From: Rubrobacter xylanophilus | Lineage (GTDB): Bacteria; Actinomycetota; Rubrobacteria; Rubrobacterales; Rubrobacteraceae | Assembly: GCF_007164525.1 (NCBI RefSeq) | Contig: NZ_AP019791.1 | Location: 1,351,501-1,415,500, forward strand | Direction: 5' to 3' | Length of the DNA: 64,000 nucleotides | Shown: positions 56,408-64,000 of the stretch, in pieces | Layout of the letters: every line of letters begins with the position of its first letter | How positions within the stretch are numbered: position 1 is the stretch's first letter | Notes under the pieces: model-generated | The model's database searches: none | Told to the model about the DNA's origin: nothing | The model's input: only the letters and a program-made list of their open reading frames with translations | Program-made: the position numbers and the translations under genes

Positions 56408-56914
56408 TCAGTCTTCGTGTGCCCGACGCCGGATCTCTTCGAGCCTCCGCAACGTCTCGGGGGAGAGCCGGTCGGCGACCTTGGAGCGCAGCGACCTCTC
56501 GGGGGTGCGCACGACGGCGGGAAGCTCGTCGAGAAGGGCCTGGAACTCCCTGGGCGTGGCCCTTCGCGCACCGCGGGCCAGCACGGTGCGCTGGAGAGCG
56601 AAATCCCCGCTGTAGACGGTGGCGCCCCCCCCGAGCCGGGATAGGAGGCGCTCTATCACGTCGTCGGCGGACTGCCCGCGGGCGCTGAAGACGAGGCGCA
56701 CCACGCCCCCCGCCCGGATCTCCTCGCGCTCGGGTTCTGGACTACCGTGGGCGTCGAAGACGACGATGACGCGCCGGCCGGTCCACCCGGCGGCCTTGAG
56801 GGCGTCGTTTACGAGCCGCTCCCGGGACTCGTCGAGCCCGCCGGTGGCGGCGGTCCGGTAGCGCTCGAGCGCCCCTATGAGGTTGTAGCCGTCCAGGATC
56901 AGGTAGTCTGCCAT
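56408..56914 (-). CDS. YacP/Rae1-like NYN-domain ribonuclease
   Basis: 168 residues, PIN-like NYN fold. Acidic active-site positions are in ADYLILDGYNLIGAL, VIVVFDAHGSPEPE, GQSADDVIERLL and TVYSGDFALQRTVL. The B. subtilis homologue Rae1 cleaves mRNA on the ribosome. ATG 56914 overlaps the rlmB stop by 16 bp, as in the B. subtilis rlmB-yacP pair. The following genes are tRNAs rather than sigH. Confidence 0.85.
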   Translation of the reverse strand: MADYLILDGYNLIGALERYRTAATGGLDESRERLVNDALKAAGWTGRRVIVVFDAHGSPEPEREEIRAGGVVRLVFSARGQSADDVIERLLSRLGGGATVYSGDFALQRTVLARGARRATPREFQALLDELPAVVRTPERSLRSKVADRLSPETLRRLEEIRRRAHED

Positions 56915-57606
56915 CCCCGCTGCCTCCGGGACTCGTAGAGCAGGACGGCCGCGGCGACCGAGACGTTGAGCGAGGAGACCGCCCCGAGCATGGGGATGGA
57001 GAGAGCGCCGTCGCACCCCTCGCGCACGAGCCGGCGCACCCCCCGCCCCTCGCTTCCGAGCACGACGGCGACGGGACCGGAGAGGTCCACCTCAGCGTAG
57101 GTCTCTCCCCCGGGCTCGGCGGCGTACACCCACAGCCCGGCCTCCTTCATCCGGTCCACGGCCCGGCGGAGGTTGGTGACCCGGGCCACCGGGACGTGCT
57201 CGCTGGCCCCCGCGCTGGCCTTGACCGCCGCCGGCGTGACGCCCGCCGCCCGGTCTTTCGGGATCACGACCCCGCTGGCCCCGGCTCCATCGGCGACCCG
57301 CAAGATGGCGCCGAGGTTCCGAGGGTCGGTCACCCCGTCGAGGACGACGACCATGGCGTCCCTCTCCGCGAGCACTTCCTCCAGGGCGGCGTAGGGGTAG
57401 GGTCCGACGCGGGCGGCCACGCCCTGATGTGCACCCCCGCCGACCAACCGGGCGACCCTGCTCCGCGGCACCCGGCGCAACGCGACCCCGCGCTCCTTCG
57501 CCAGGCGCTCAACCTCCCGGTTGCCGGTGGCGTCGAGGATCTCGTGGACCTTCCGGCGGCCGCGGAGGGCCTCGACGACGGGCCGCACCCCGTAGATGAC
57601 GTCCAC
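56899..57606 (-). CDS. rlmB: 23S rRNA (guanosine-2'-O)-methyltransferase RlmB family (SpoU/TrmH)
   Basis: 235 residues. N-terminal substrate-binding domain (DVIYGVRPVVEALRGRRKVH), then the knotted SPOUT domain: LDGVTDPRNLGAILRVADGA, VVLGSEGRGVRRLVREGCDG, SIPMLGAVSSLNVSVAAAVL. RlmB methylates G2251 in E. coli; assignment to that exact site is by family. GTG 57606, 6 bp after cysS. Confidence 0.92.
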   Translation of the reverse strand: MDVIYGVRPVVEALRGRRKVHEILDATGNREVERLAKERGVALRRVPRSRVARLVGGGAHQGVAARVGPYPYAALEEVLAERDAMVVVLDGVTDPRNLGAILRVADGAGASGVVIPKDRAAGVTPAAVKASAGASEHVPVARVTNLRRAVDRMKEAGLWVYAAEPGGETYAEVDLSGPVAVVLGSEGRGVRRLVREGCDGALSIPMLGAVSSLNVSVAAAVLLYESRRQRGWQTT

Positions 57607-57612
57607 GGACCG

Positions 57613-59025
57613 CTAGCGGCGGCTCAGAACGGGCCCGGAGGCGGTGTCCTCTATGGCCCAGCCCTCCCGCAGAAGCTCCTCGCGCAGCCGGTCGGCCTCC
57701 GGCCACTCCCTCCGGCGGCGGGAGTGCTCCCGCCGGGCCACCCTCCGGAGTACCGTCTCCGGCGGCTCGCCGGTGTGGCGGATGCGGACCCCGTCCACCT
57801 CCGAGATCCGCTCCCCGCCGGCTTCAAAGCCGAGAACGCCGAGGATCTCCCGCATCGCCTCCTTCAGGGAGGCGAACTCCCCGGCGGAGGCGGGCCGTGA
57901 GGAGACCTCGCGCCCCGCCCCGCCCGCGGCGTCGAAGAGGGCCGCTATGGCCTCGGGGGTGTTGAAGTCCTCCCGCATGGCCGCATCGAAGCGCTCTCGC
58001 AGCTCCTCCGCGAGCCGATCGGAGAGCGGCGAGGAGGTCTCGGAGCGGGAGATCTCGCGGTAGAGCCTCAGCAGACGCTCGCAGGAGCGGCGTTTCTCCT
58101 CAAGGATCTCGTCCGAGTAGTCTATGGGCTGGGAGTAGTGGCTCTGCAAGAGCCACATCCTTATGGCGTCCCGGCCGTGCCGGAGGGTTGCTTCCTTGGC
58201 GTCCACCACGTTGCCGACGCTCTTGGCCATCTTCTCCTCGGCCATACGGACCATGCCGTGGTGGGCCCAGGCCCGGACGAAGGTCCTCTCCGGATGCGCT
58301 CCGCAACTCTGGGCCAGCTCGTTCTCGTGGTGCGGGAAGCGGATGTCGGAGCCTCCGCCGTGGATGTCCGCCCCCTCGGGCAGGTGCTTCTCGACCATCG
58401 CCGAGCACTCGATGTGCCACCCCGGCCGCCCGGGTCCCCAGGGGCTCTCCCAGGAGGGCTCACCGGGCTTGGAGGCCTTCCATAGCGTGAAGTCCAGCGG
58501 GTTGCGCTTGTAGCCCGTCTGGCCCTTCTCGGTGACCTTCATCTCTTCGAGCCGCTGCTTGCTCAGGGCGCCGTACCTGGGGAAGGTCTCCACCGCGTAG
58601 TAGACGTCCCCGTTCGGGGCCGGGTAGGCGTGCCCCCGCCGGATGAGCTCCTGGATCAGCGAGATCATCTCCGGGATATGCTCGGTGGCCCGCGGCTCGA
58701 CGTCGGGCATCCCGATGCCCAGGAGCCGCAGCCGCTCGTGGAAGGAGTCGGTGTAGCGGCGGACGATCTCCTTCCAGGAGACGCCCTCCTGGTTGGCCCG
58801 GTTTATGATCTTGTCGTCTATGTCGGTTATGTTCCAGACGAACTTGACCCGGTAGCCGCAACTGCGCATATACCGGACCGCCACGTCCCAGAACAGATGC
58901 CCCCGCACGTTGCCGATGTGTATGTGGTTGTAGACGGTAGGCCCGCACACGTAGATGCCGACCCGACCGCTCTCACCGACCTCCACAAGGCCGCCGCTCA
59001 GGCTGTCCCGCACCTTTACGCTCAT
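57613..59025 (-). CDS. cysS: Cysteinyl-tRNA synthetase
   Basis: 470 residues, class I. Zinc/cysteine pocket begins at IYVCGPTVYNHIHIGNVRGH (HIGH-like HIHIGN), WHIECSAMVEKHLPEGADIH, GGGSDIRFPHHENELAQSCG, KMSKS variant EEKMAKSVGNVVDAKE. ATG overlaps the gltX stop as ATGA. Neighbour of gltX as in B. subtilis, but without the intervening cysE. Confidence 0.97.
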   Translation of the reverse strand: MSVKVRDSLSGGLVEVGESGRVGIYVCGPTVYNHIHIGNVRGHLFWDVAVRYMRSCGYRVKFVWNITDIDDKIINRANQEGVSWKEIVRRYTDSFHERLRLLGIGMPDVEPRATEHIPEMISLIQELIRRGHAYPAPNGDVYYAVETFPRYGALSKQRLEEMKVTEKGQTGYKRNPLDFTLWKASKPGEPSWESPWGPGRPGWHIECSAMVEKHLPEGADIHGGGSDIRFPHHENELAQSCGAHPERTFVRAWAHHGMVRMAEEKMAKSVGNVVDAKEATLRHGRDAIRMWLLQSHYSQPIDYSDEILEEKRRSCERLLRLYREISRSETSSPLSDRLAEELRERFDAAMREDFNTPEAIAALFDAAGGAGREVSSRPASAGEFASLKEAMREILGVLGFEAGGERISEVDGVRIRHTGEPPETVLRRVARREHSRRRREWPEADRLREELLREGWAIEDTASGPVLSRR

Positions 59026-60314
59026 GCTCTAAGTCTAGCCTCCCTGGCCCGCTCCATCCGCCTCCGGGCCTCCTCGGGGCCCAGCAAGACAATGATATAT
59101 TCCAACCGGGGACCGCGATCCTCCCCGGTGAGGGCAACCCTGAGCGGGTGGAGCACCTCCCGCGCCCCCATTCCGTGCTCTTTGGCCCACCGGCGCAGCG
59201 CGGAGAGAAACTCCCGGGCTTCTTCGAGCCCCTCCGGCCAGCGGCCCTCCAGCAGCCGGCAGGCGGCGGCGAGCGCACCTGCTGACCCCTCAGGGAGGCG
59301 CCCGGCCACCTCGCCGGGATCCACGGGGCCGAGGAGACGACCGAGCAGGCGGGGAGCGTCGGAGAGAAGACGCATCTCCTCCCGCACGGCCTCCACCGCG
59401 ACCTCCTCCCGGCCCGGCGGCAGGGGCGTCTCCAGGAAGGGCTGCATGAGCCGCGCGAGCTGGCGGGCTGGGAGCCGCCGGAGGTGCCGGGCGTTGAAGT
59501 GCAGAAGGCGCTCCGGGTCGAAGCGGGCCGGGCTCGCCCCGAGCCGTGAGGGGTCCCACTCGGCGACGAGCTCCGCAAGCCCGGCAAACTCCTCACGTCC
59601 TGCGGGGTGTGTCCAGCCCAGCAACGCGAGGTAGTTCAGGACGGCCTCCGGGAGGTAGCCCTCCTCCCGGAGCTCGCGTACGCTACGGGCTCCGTGGCGC
59701 TTGGAGAGCTTTCTCCCGTCGGGGCCGAGGATCAGGCCCAGGTGCAGAAAGCGCGGCTCCGGGGCACCAAGTGCCCGGTACAGGAACACCTGCCGGCCGG
59801 TGTTGGGCAGGTGCTCCTCGCCCCGGATGACGTGGGTTATCTCCATGTGGACGTCGTCGACCACGGCGGCGAAGTTGTAGGCGGGCATCCCGTCGGACTT
59901 GAGGATCACGAAGTCCCGGATCTTCCCGAAGCGCACCTCCCCGCGCAGCTCGTCCCGAAACCTCCCGCTCCGCTGCGGCGGGCGGAAGTACAGCGCTCTC
60001 CTTCCGGCTTCGTCCTCCGCCTCGTAGGCCAGCCCGCCCTCCTTCAGGCGCCGGGCGGCCCCGGCGTAGAGCTCCCTCCGATCGCTCTGCCGGTGGGGGC
60101 CCTCGTCGAAGTCCAGCCCGAGCCAGCGGAGGTCCTTGAGGATGCGCTCCTCGTACTCCCTGCGGCTGCGCTCCCGGTCGGTGTCCTCGATCCTGAGGAG
60201 GAGCCGCCCGCCGTGGTGGCGGGCGAAGAGGTAGTTGAAGAGCGCCGTGCGGGCCCCCCCGAGGTGCAAATCCCCGGTCGGCGAGGGGGCGAAGCGGACC
60301 CGGACGTCAGCCAC
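59022..60314 (-). CDS. gltX: Glutamyl-tRNA synthetase
   Basis: 430 residues, class I. VRFAPSPTGDLHLGGARTAL (HIGH motif as HLGG), LLLRIEDTDRERSRREYEER, YNFAAVVDDVHMEITHVIRG, GPDGRKLSKRHGARSV (KMSKS as KLSKR). The C-terminal anticodon-binding part is on the short side for GluRS. It probably also charges tRNA-Gln in organisms with GatCAB, which cannot be tested here. GTG 60314 overlaps ispF. Confidence 0.95.
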   Translation of the reverse strand: MADVRVRFAPSPTGDLHLGGARTALFNYLFARHHGGRLLLRIEDTDRERSRREYEERILKDLRWLGLDFDEGPHRQSDRRELYAGAARRLKEGGLAYEAEDEAGRRALYFRPPQRSGRFRDELRGEVRFGKIRDFVILKSDGMPAYNFAAVVDDVHMEITHVIRGEEHLPNTGRQVFLYRALGAPEPRFLHLGLILGPDGRKLSKRHGARSVRELREEGYLPEAVLNYLALLGWTHPAGREEFAGLAELVAEWDPSRLGASPARFDPERLLHFNARHLRRLPARQLARLMQPFLETPLPPGREEVAVEAVREEMRLLSDAPRLLGRLLGPVDPGEVAGRLPEGSAGALAAACRLLEGRWPEGLEEAREFLSALRRWAKEHGMGAREVLHPLRVALTGEDRGPRLEYIIVLLGPEEARRRMERAREARLRA

Positions 60315-60804
60315 CCCCGATCCTCTCGAGCAGGCACACCGCCTGCGCCGCTATCCCCTCCCCGCGTCCGGTGAAGCCAAGCCGCTCGCTCGTAGTGCCC
60401 CGGACGCTCACCCGGGACGGCTCCACCCCGAGGGCAGCGGCGAGGTTCTCGCGCATCTTCTCGCGGTACTCACGGATCTTGGGCCGCTCACAGATCACCA
60501 CGACATCCACGTTGACGACCGCCCAATCCCCGCCGACGATCCGGCGCGCCTCGCCCAGCAGCTGCAGGGAGTCCGCACCCCGGTAGCGTTCATCGGTGTC
60601 CGGGAAGTAGTGGCCGATGTCCTCGAGTCCCGCGGCTCCAAGCAGCGCGTCGGTGACCGCGTGGGCCAGCACGTCGGCGTCGGAGTGGCCCCGGAGCCCG
60701 CGCTCCGAGGGGATCCGGACCCCGCCGAGCACCAGCTCCCGGCCCTCAACGGGGTCGGCGAAGGCGTGGACGTCGATCCCCAGCCCCACGCGATAGTCCC
60801 CCAC
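60307..60804 (-). CDS. ispF: 2-C-methyl-D-erythritol 2,4-cyclodiphosphate synthase
   Basis: 165 residues. Zinc ligands in GLGIDVHAF and LRGHSDADVLAHAVTDALLG, IGHYFPDTDERYRGADSL, and VSVRGTTSERLGFTGRGEGI. Step 5 of the non-mevalonate isoprenoid pathway. GTG 60804 lies 7 bp after ispD. Confidence 0.97.
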   Translation of the reverse strand: MGDYRVGLGIDVHAFADPVEGRELVLGGVRIPSERGLRGHSDADVLAHAVTDALLGAAGLEDIGHYFPDTDERYRGADSLQLLGEARRIVGGDWAVVNVDVVVICERPKIREYREKMRENLAAALGVEPSRVSVRGTTSERLGFTGRGEGIAAQAVCLLERIGGG

Positions 60805-60811
60805 GGCGCCC

Positions 60812-61507
60812 TCAGGGACGAGATCCGCTCTGCTCGCGGGCGGCCAGGATCGCCTCGGCCAGGATCAGGTCCTCGGGGGTGGTCAGCTTTATGTTGGTCC
60901 TCTCACCGGGGACCAGCCGCACCTCCCCACCGGCCCGCTCCACCAGCGAGGCGTCGTCGGTGGCCTCGCACAGCACCTCCTCGGGCGCGGAGAAGACCTG
61001 GCGCAGCACCCCCAGCCGGAAGGCCTGGGGAGTCTGAGCGGCCCGGAGGCTGGAACGGTCGAGTGTCTTGAGGACACGGCCGTCCTCCGCGACCTTTACG
61101 GTGTCCGAGACGGGGACCACCGGGATCGCACCTTCGGCCCCCTGCTCGACCGCCCGCACTACCCGGCCGACCAGCTGTGGCGTCACCAGGCAGCGGGAGC
61201 CGTCGTGGATCATGCAGACCGTCCCGTCCTCCTCCCGGCAGAGGAGGAGACCGTTCCTCGCCGAGAGGGCCCGGGTCTCGCCCGGACCGGCGCAGCCGGC
61301 GAGCTTGTCTATGCCCGATGCGGAGGCCAGGGCCCGGATCCTCTCGGCCTCCCCCACGGCGTAGATCCGCTCCACCTCCGGAGCCTCCTGGAAGGCGCGC
61401 AGGGTGTAGTAGAGCGCCGGACGGCCCAGGATCTCGATGAACTGCTTCGGCCGCCCCATCCGGGTCCCCATACCCCCGGCCAGAATCAGCGCCACCGCGC
61501 CGGACAA
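60812..61507 (-). CDS. ispD: 2-C-methyl-D-erythritol 4-phosphate cytidylyltransferase (divergent)
   Basis: 231 residues of an IspD/TarI-type nucleotidyltransferase. CTP loop LILAGGMGTRMGRPKQF, VCMIHDGSRCLVTPQLVGR, AIPVVPVSDTVKV, SSLRAAQTPQAFRL, TDDASLVERAGGEVRLVPG, NIKLTTPEDLILAEA. Typical IspD has LAAGxGxRM and VHDxARP; GG in the loop and SRC in place of ARP resemble TarI-like enzymes. Adjacency to ispF favours the isoprenoid role. TTG start 61507, 9 nt after GAGG. Confidence 0.85.
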   Translation of the reverse strand: MSGAVALILAGGMGTRMGRPKQFIEILGRPALYYTLRAFQEAPEVERIYAVGEAERIRALASASGIDKLAGCAGPGETRALSARNGLLLCREEDGTVCMIHDGSRCLVTPQLVGRVVRAVEQGAEGAIPVVPVSDTVKVAEDGRVLKTLDRSSLRAAQTPQAFRLGVLRQVFSAPEEVLCEATDDASLVERAGGEVRLVPGERTNIKLTTPEDLILAEAILAAREQSGSRP

Positions 61508-61509
61508 GG

Positions 61510-62595
61510 CTACGGCACCTCGCCGTTGGTCTCCAGGGCACGCCGCCGCTCCAGCCCCCGGTGGATCGCCCGGGCCCGAGCCTGCCCGACCCCCTCCACC
61601 TCGTCCAGATCGGCCTCCGAGGCCTCCAGCAGCCCCTCCAACGAACCGAACTCCTTGATCAGGTTCTCCGCCACCTTGCGGGGCAGCCGTGGAACCTGGG
61701 CCAGCTGCCGGTAACCCCGCGGCTTGAGCAGGAAGTCCTCCGTCTGACCCACCGAGCCGTAGCCGAGCAGCTCGGTGATCACCACCGGGTCGGAGAGCTC
61801 CTCCGGGGAGAGCCGGGAGAGGCGCTTTCTGACCTCCTTGACGTCCACGCCCTCGTGTACGTAGTCCTTGAGGAGCGCGTCGTACTGCTCCGGCACCCGG
61901 TAGAAGGCCTCCTCCAGCTGCATCTCCACCAGACGCCCTTCGCTTCCCAGTTCCCGCACGTAGGCCTCTATCTCCTCGGCGATCCGCACCGAGTACTCGA
62001 AGGTGCTGATCGCCGCCACCACCTCACGCAGCGAGACGGCCCCGTCGTACTCGTGGACGGTGAGGATGCGAGCCTCCTCCCGCAGCCGCCGGGTGAACTT
62101 GTCCAGGGTAGCCAGGGCGGAGTTGGCCTTGTTGAGGACCACCCCGATGTCCTCCAGCACGTGCGGTCCGTAGGGTCCCTGGTAGAGGGTGACCACCCGG
62201 CGCCGCTCGGAGACGGCGATCACCAGGTCCCCGGTCTGCTTGGCGGTGCGGTTGGCCGCGCGGTGGCGCATCCCGGTCTCCCGCGACTCCAGGTTGGGGT
62301 CCGGGTTGAGCTGTACGTTGGCGTAGTGGATCGTCGAGATGTCCGGAGAGACCACGATCGCCCCGTCCATCTTCGCCAGCTCGTAGAGCCGCATGGGGGC
62401 GAACTCTATCTCGATCTTCATCCCGCCCGAGATGAGCCCGAGCCGCTCCAGCTTCTCGGGGCTGGAGATTACGATGAGGGCCCCGTTGTGGGCCCTTATG
62501 ATGTTCTCTATGCCCTCCCGAAGCTCGGTGCCGGGAGCCACGAGCTCCAGCGCCCGGCTGAGCTCCTCGGGAAGTTTTCTCCTGGCAGGACTCAC
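61510..62595 (-). CDS. disA: DNA integrity scanning protein DisA, diadenylate cyclase
   Basis: 361 residues. The N-terminal DAC domain makes c-di-AMP from ATP: KMDGAIVVSPDISTIHYANV (DGA motif) and ESRETGMRHRAANRTAKQTG (RHR motif). Middle helical domain from about 145, C-terminal helix-hairpin-helix DNA-binding block VAENLIKEFGSLEGLLEASE. GTG 62595 overlaps the radA stop (GTGA), so the branched-DNA repair factor RadA and DisA are translationally coupled. Confidence 0.96.
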   Translation of the reverse strand: MSPARRKLPEELSRALELVAPGTELREGIENIIRAHNGALIVISSPEKLERLGLISGGMKIEIEFAPMRLYELAKMDGAIVVSPDISTIHYANVQLNPDPNLESRETGMRHRAANRTAKQTGDLVIAVSERRRVVTLYQGPYGPHVLEDIGVVLNKANSALATLDKFTRRLREEARILTVHEYDGAVSLREVVAAISTFEYSVRIAEEIEAYVRELGSEGRLVEMQLEEAFYRVPEQYDALLKDYVHEGVDVKEVRKRLSRLSPEELSDPVVITELLGYGSVGQTEDFLLKPRGYRQLAQVPRLPRKVAENLIKEFGSLEGLLEASEADLDEVEGVGQARARAIHRGLERRRALETNGEVP

Positions 62596-63980
62596 AGCAA
62601 CGCCACCGCCACGGCCTCTTCGAGCGTCCTCACCTCTACCACGTTGACCCCTCTTCTGGACTCGGCCCCATCGTCCGTCGGGCCACCGGAGGAACCTTCC
62701 GGCATTATTATACGATCGAAGCCGAGCTTGATCAGTTCGCGCAGCCTGCGCTCCGTCCCGGGCACGAACCGCACGTCCCCCGTGAGGCCGACCTCCCCGA
62801 AGCAGGCGGTGCCGCGCTCCAGCGGCCTGTCCCTCAGTGCGGAGGCTATGGCGAGCGCGGCCCCGAGATCGGCCGCCGGCTCCTCGACCCGCACCCCGCC
62901 GGTCACGTTGACGTAGACGTCCTGGGAGCCGAGCGCGAGCCCGGCCCGGCGCGAGAGCACCGCGCACAGCATGTTGATCCGCCCGCCGTCGACCCCTCGG
63001 GCCACCCGGCGCGGGACGGCCAGCGGGCTCGGAGCCACCAGGCTCTCTATCTCCACGAGCATCGGGCGCGTCCCCTCCAGCAGACACACGGTGGCCACGC
63101 CCGGCGGCACCTCGGCCTCGCGGCGGGAGAGGAAGAACGCCGAAGGATCCTCCACCTCCTCCATCCCGCGGGAGGTCATCTCGAAGACCCCCACCTCGTT
63201 GGTCGAGCCAAAGCGGTTCTTGAGCGCCCGCAGGATGCGGAAGGCCTGGAACCTGTCCCCCTCGAACTGGAGCACGGTGTCCACCATGTGCTCGAGCACC
63301 CGCGGCCCGGCGATGGCCCCCTCCTTGGTGACGTGGCCGACGAGCACGACGGCTATCCCCTCGGCCTTCGCCAGCCGCATCAGGCGAGCGGCACACTCCC
63401 GCACCTGCCCCACACCCCCTGGAGCCCCGGCGAGCTCCGGCGAGTAGAGCGTCTGGATGGAGTCCACGACCACCACCTCAGGCCGCTCGCGCAGGATGGT
63501 GGCCCCTATGACGTCCACGTCGGTCTCCGCGAGCACCCCGAAGCCGGAGCCCGCGACCCCGAGCCGGCGGGCGCTCATGGCGACCTGCCGCGGCGATTCC
63601 TCACCGCTCACCATCAGACACCGGTCCCCGAGGTGCCCCATGACCTGCAGGAGCAGCGTGCTCTTGCCCACCCCGGGCTCTCCGCCCACCAGCACGAGCG
63701 AGCCCGGTACGAGCCCGCCGCCCAGGATGCGGTCGAGCTCTCCGATCCCGGTGCCCATCCGCCCCTCGGCCTCCCCGCCGACCTCGTCCAGCCTGAGGGT
63801 CTTCCCGGCGGAGGCCCGGGAGCCGCCCCCCCGGGCCCGGGCCGCGAAACCCGCAGCCTTCCTCTCGCCGCGCACCTCCTCGACGAAGGTGCTCCACGCC
63901 CCGCAGTCCGGGCAGCGCCCGAGCCACTTGGGTTCTTCGTGCCCGCAGTTGGAGCACACGTATACGGTCTTCGCAGCCAC
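62592..63980 (-). CDS. radA: DNA repair protein RadA
   Basis: 462 residues. Zinc finger YVCSNCGHEEPKWLGRCPDC, Walker A LVGGEPGVGKSTLLLQ, Walker B VVVVDSIQTLYSPEL, RadA-specific KNRFG in RALKNRFGSTNEVGVFEM, C-terminal Lon-like domain GSQDVYVNVTGGVRVEEP. A RecA-like helicase in recombination branch migration. GTG 63980 has no ribosome binding site, but TACAAT ends 6 nt upstream, suggesting a leaderless mRNA. Confidence 0.96.
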   Translation of the reverse strand: MAAKTVYVCSNCGHEEPKWLGRCPDCGAWSTFVEEVRGERKAAGFAARARGGGSRASAGKTLRLDEVGGEAEGRMGTGIGELDRILGGGLVPGSLVLVGGEPGVGKSTLLLQVMGHLGDRCLMVSGEESPRQVAMSARRLGVAGSGFGVLAETDVDVIGATILRERPEVVVVDSIQTLYSPELAGAPGGVGQVRECAARLMRLAKAEGIAVVLVGHVTKEGAIAGPRVLEHMVDTVLQFEGDRFQAFRILRALKNRFGSTNEVGVFEMTSRGMEEVEDPSAFFLSRREAEVPPGVATVCLLEGTRPMLVEIESLVAPSPLAVPRRVARGVDGGRINMLCAVLSRRAGLALGSQDVYVNVTGGVRVEEPAADLGAALAIASALRDRPLERGTACFGEVGLTGDVRFVPGTERRLRELIKLGFDRIIMPEGSSGGPTDDGAESRRGVNVVEVRTLEEAVAVALL

Positions 63981-63986
63981 GGTCTA

Positions 63987-63992
63987 ATTGTA
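63987..63992 (-). promoter_or_regulatory. Candidate -10 box for leaderless radA mRNA
   Basis: TACAAT on the minus strand followed by TAGACC and the radA GTG. The -35 region would lie beyond the window edge and cannot be seen. Confidence 0.4.
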
Positions 63993-64000
63993 CGGGATGA

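Overview
The window is very GC-rich bacterial chromosome. GC-ending codons dominate almost every gene, and GTG and TTG starts and 4-bp ATGA/GTGA/TTGA overlaps are common. The content fits a deep-branching actinobacterium of the Rubrobacter type; that is an inference from composition, protein style and gene order, because there is no rRNA in the window. Apart from two plus-strand genes (a serine hydrolase and a TetR regulator), everything lies on the minus strand, so transcription runs from position 64000 towards 1.

From right to left (transcription order): radA-disA-ispD-ispF-gltX-cysS-rlmB-yacP-like (63980-56408); then a tRNA-tuf block, tRNA-Thr(UGU)-Tyr-Thr(GGU)-Met-tuf-rpmG-tRNA-Trp-secE-nusG-rplK-rplA-rplJ-rplL (56387-51272); then rpoB-rpoC (51074-43806); then one almost gapless translation superoperon from rpsL to truA (43605-21124), joining str, S10, spc and alpha gene blocks and running on into the energy-coupling-factor transporter genes ecfA1-ecfA2-ecfT; then rplM-rpsI-glmM-DUF429-hisF-hisIE-trpE (20412-14444). 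The order is strikingly like the corresponding Bacillus subtilis region. Promoters with 17-bp spacers are visible in front of rpsL, rpoB, rplJ and rplM. A putative L10 autoregulatory leader precedes rplJ, and large hairpins follow rplL and rpoC. The two EF-Tu genes are near-identical copies.

The left 14.4 kb is accessory or metabolic: tetR (+) divergent from wrbA with a shared operator; a CorA-family transporter; a plsY / acyl reductase-HAD fusion / zinc alcohol dehydrogenase operon that looks lipid-related; a protoglobin-MarR-GAF(fRMsr-like)-MOSC operon with a well-formed promoter and a palindromic operator at its start site, in which the MOSC gene carries two frameshifts; a LarA-like (nickel-pincer racemase fold) protein; a class C beta-lactamase-like serine hydrolase (+); and a ybaK / membrane protein / HAD / SDR operon cut by the window edge.

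Most notable observations: RpoB has Asn at the position equivalent to E. coli Ser531 (predicted intrinsic rifamycin resistance); the globin-MarR-fRMsr-MOSC operon and its operator; three genes (plsY, corA, radA) whose -10 boxes end 6-7 nt before the start codon (leaderless candidates); hisF and the MarR gene, which lack ATG/GTG/TTG where the family needs a start and may use CTG; and the two tuf copies, whose codon usage differs sharply from their neighbours.
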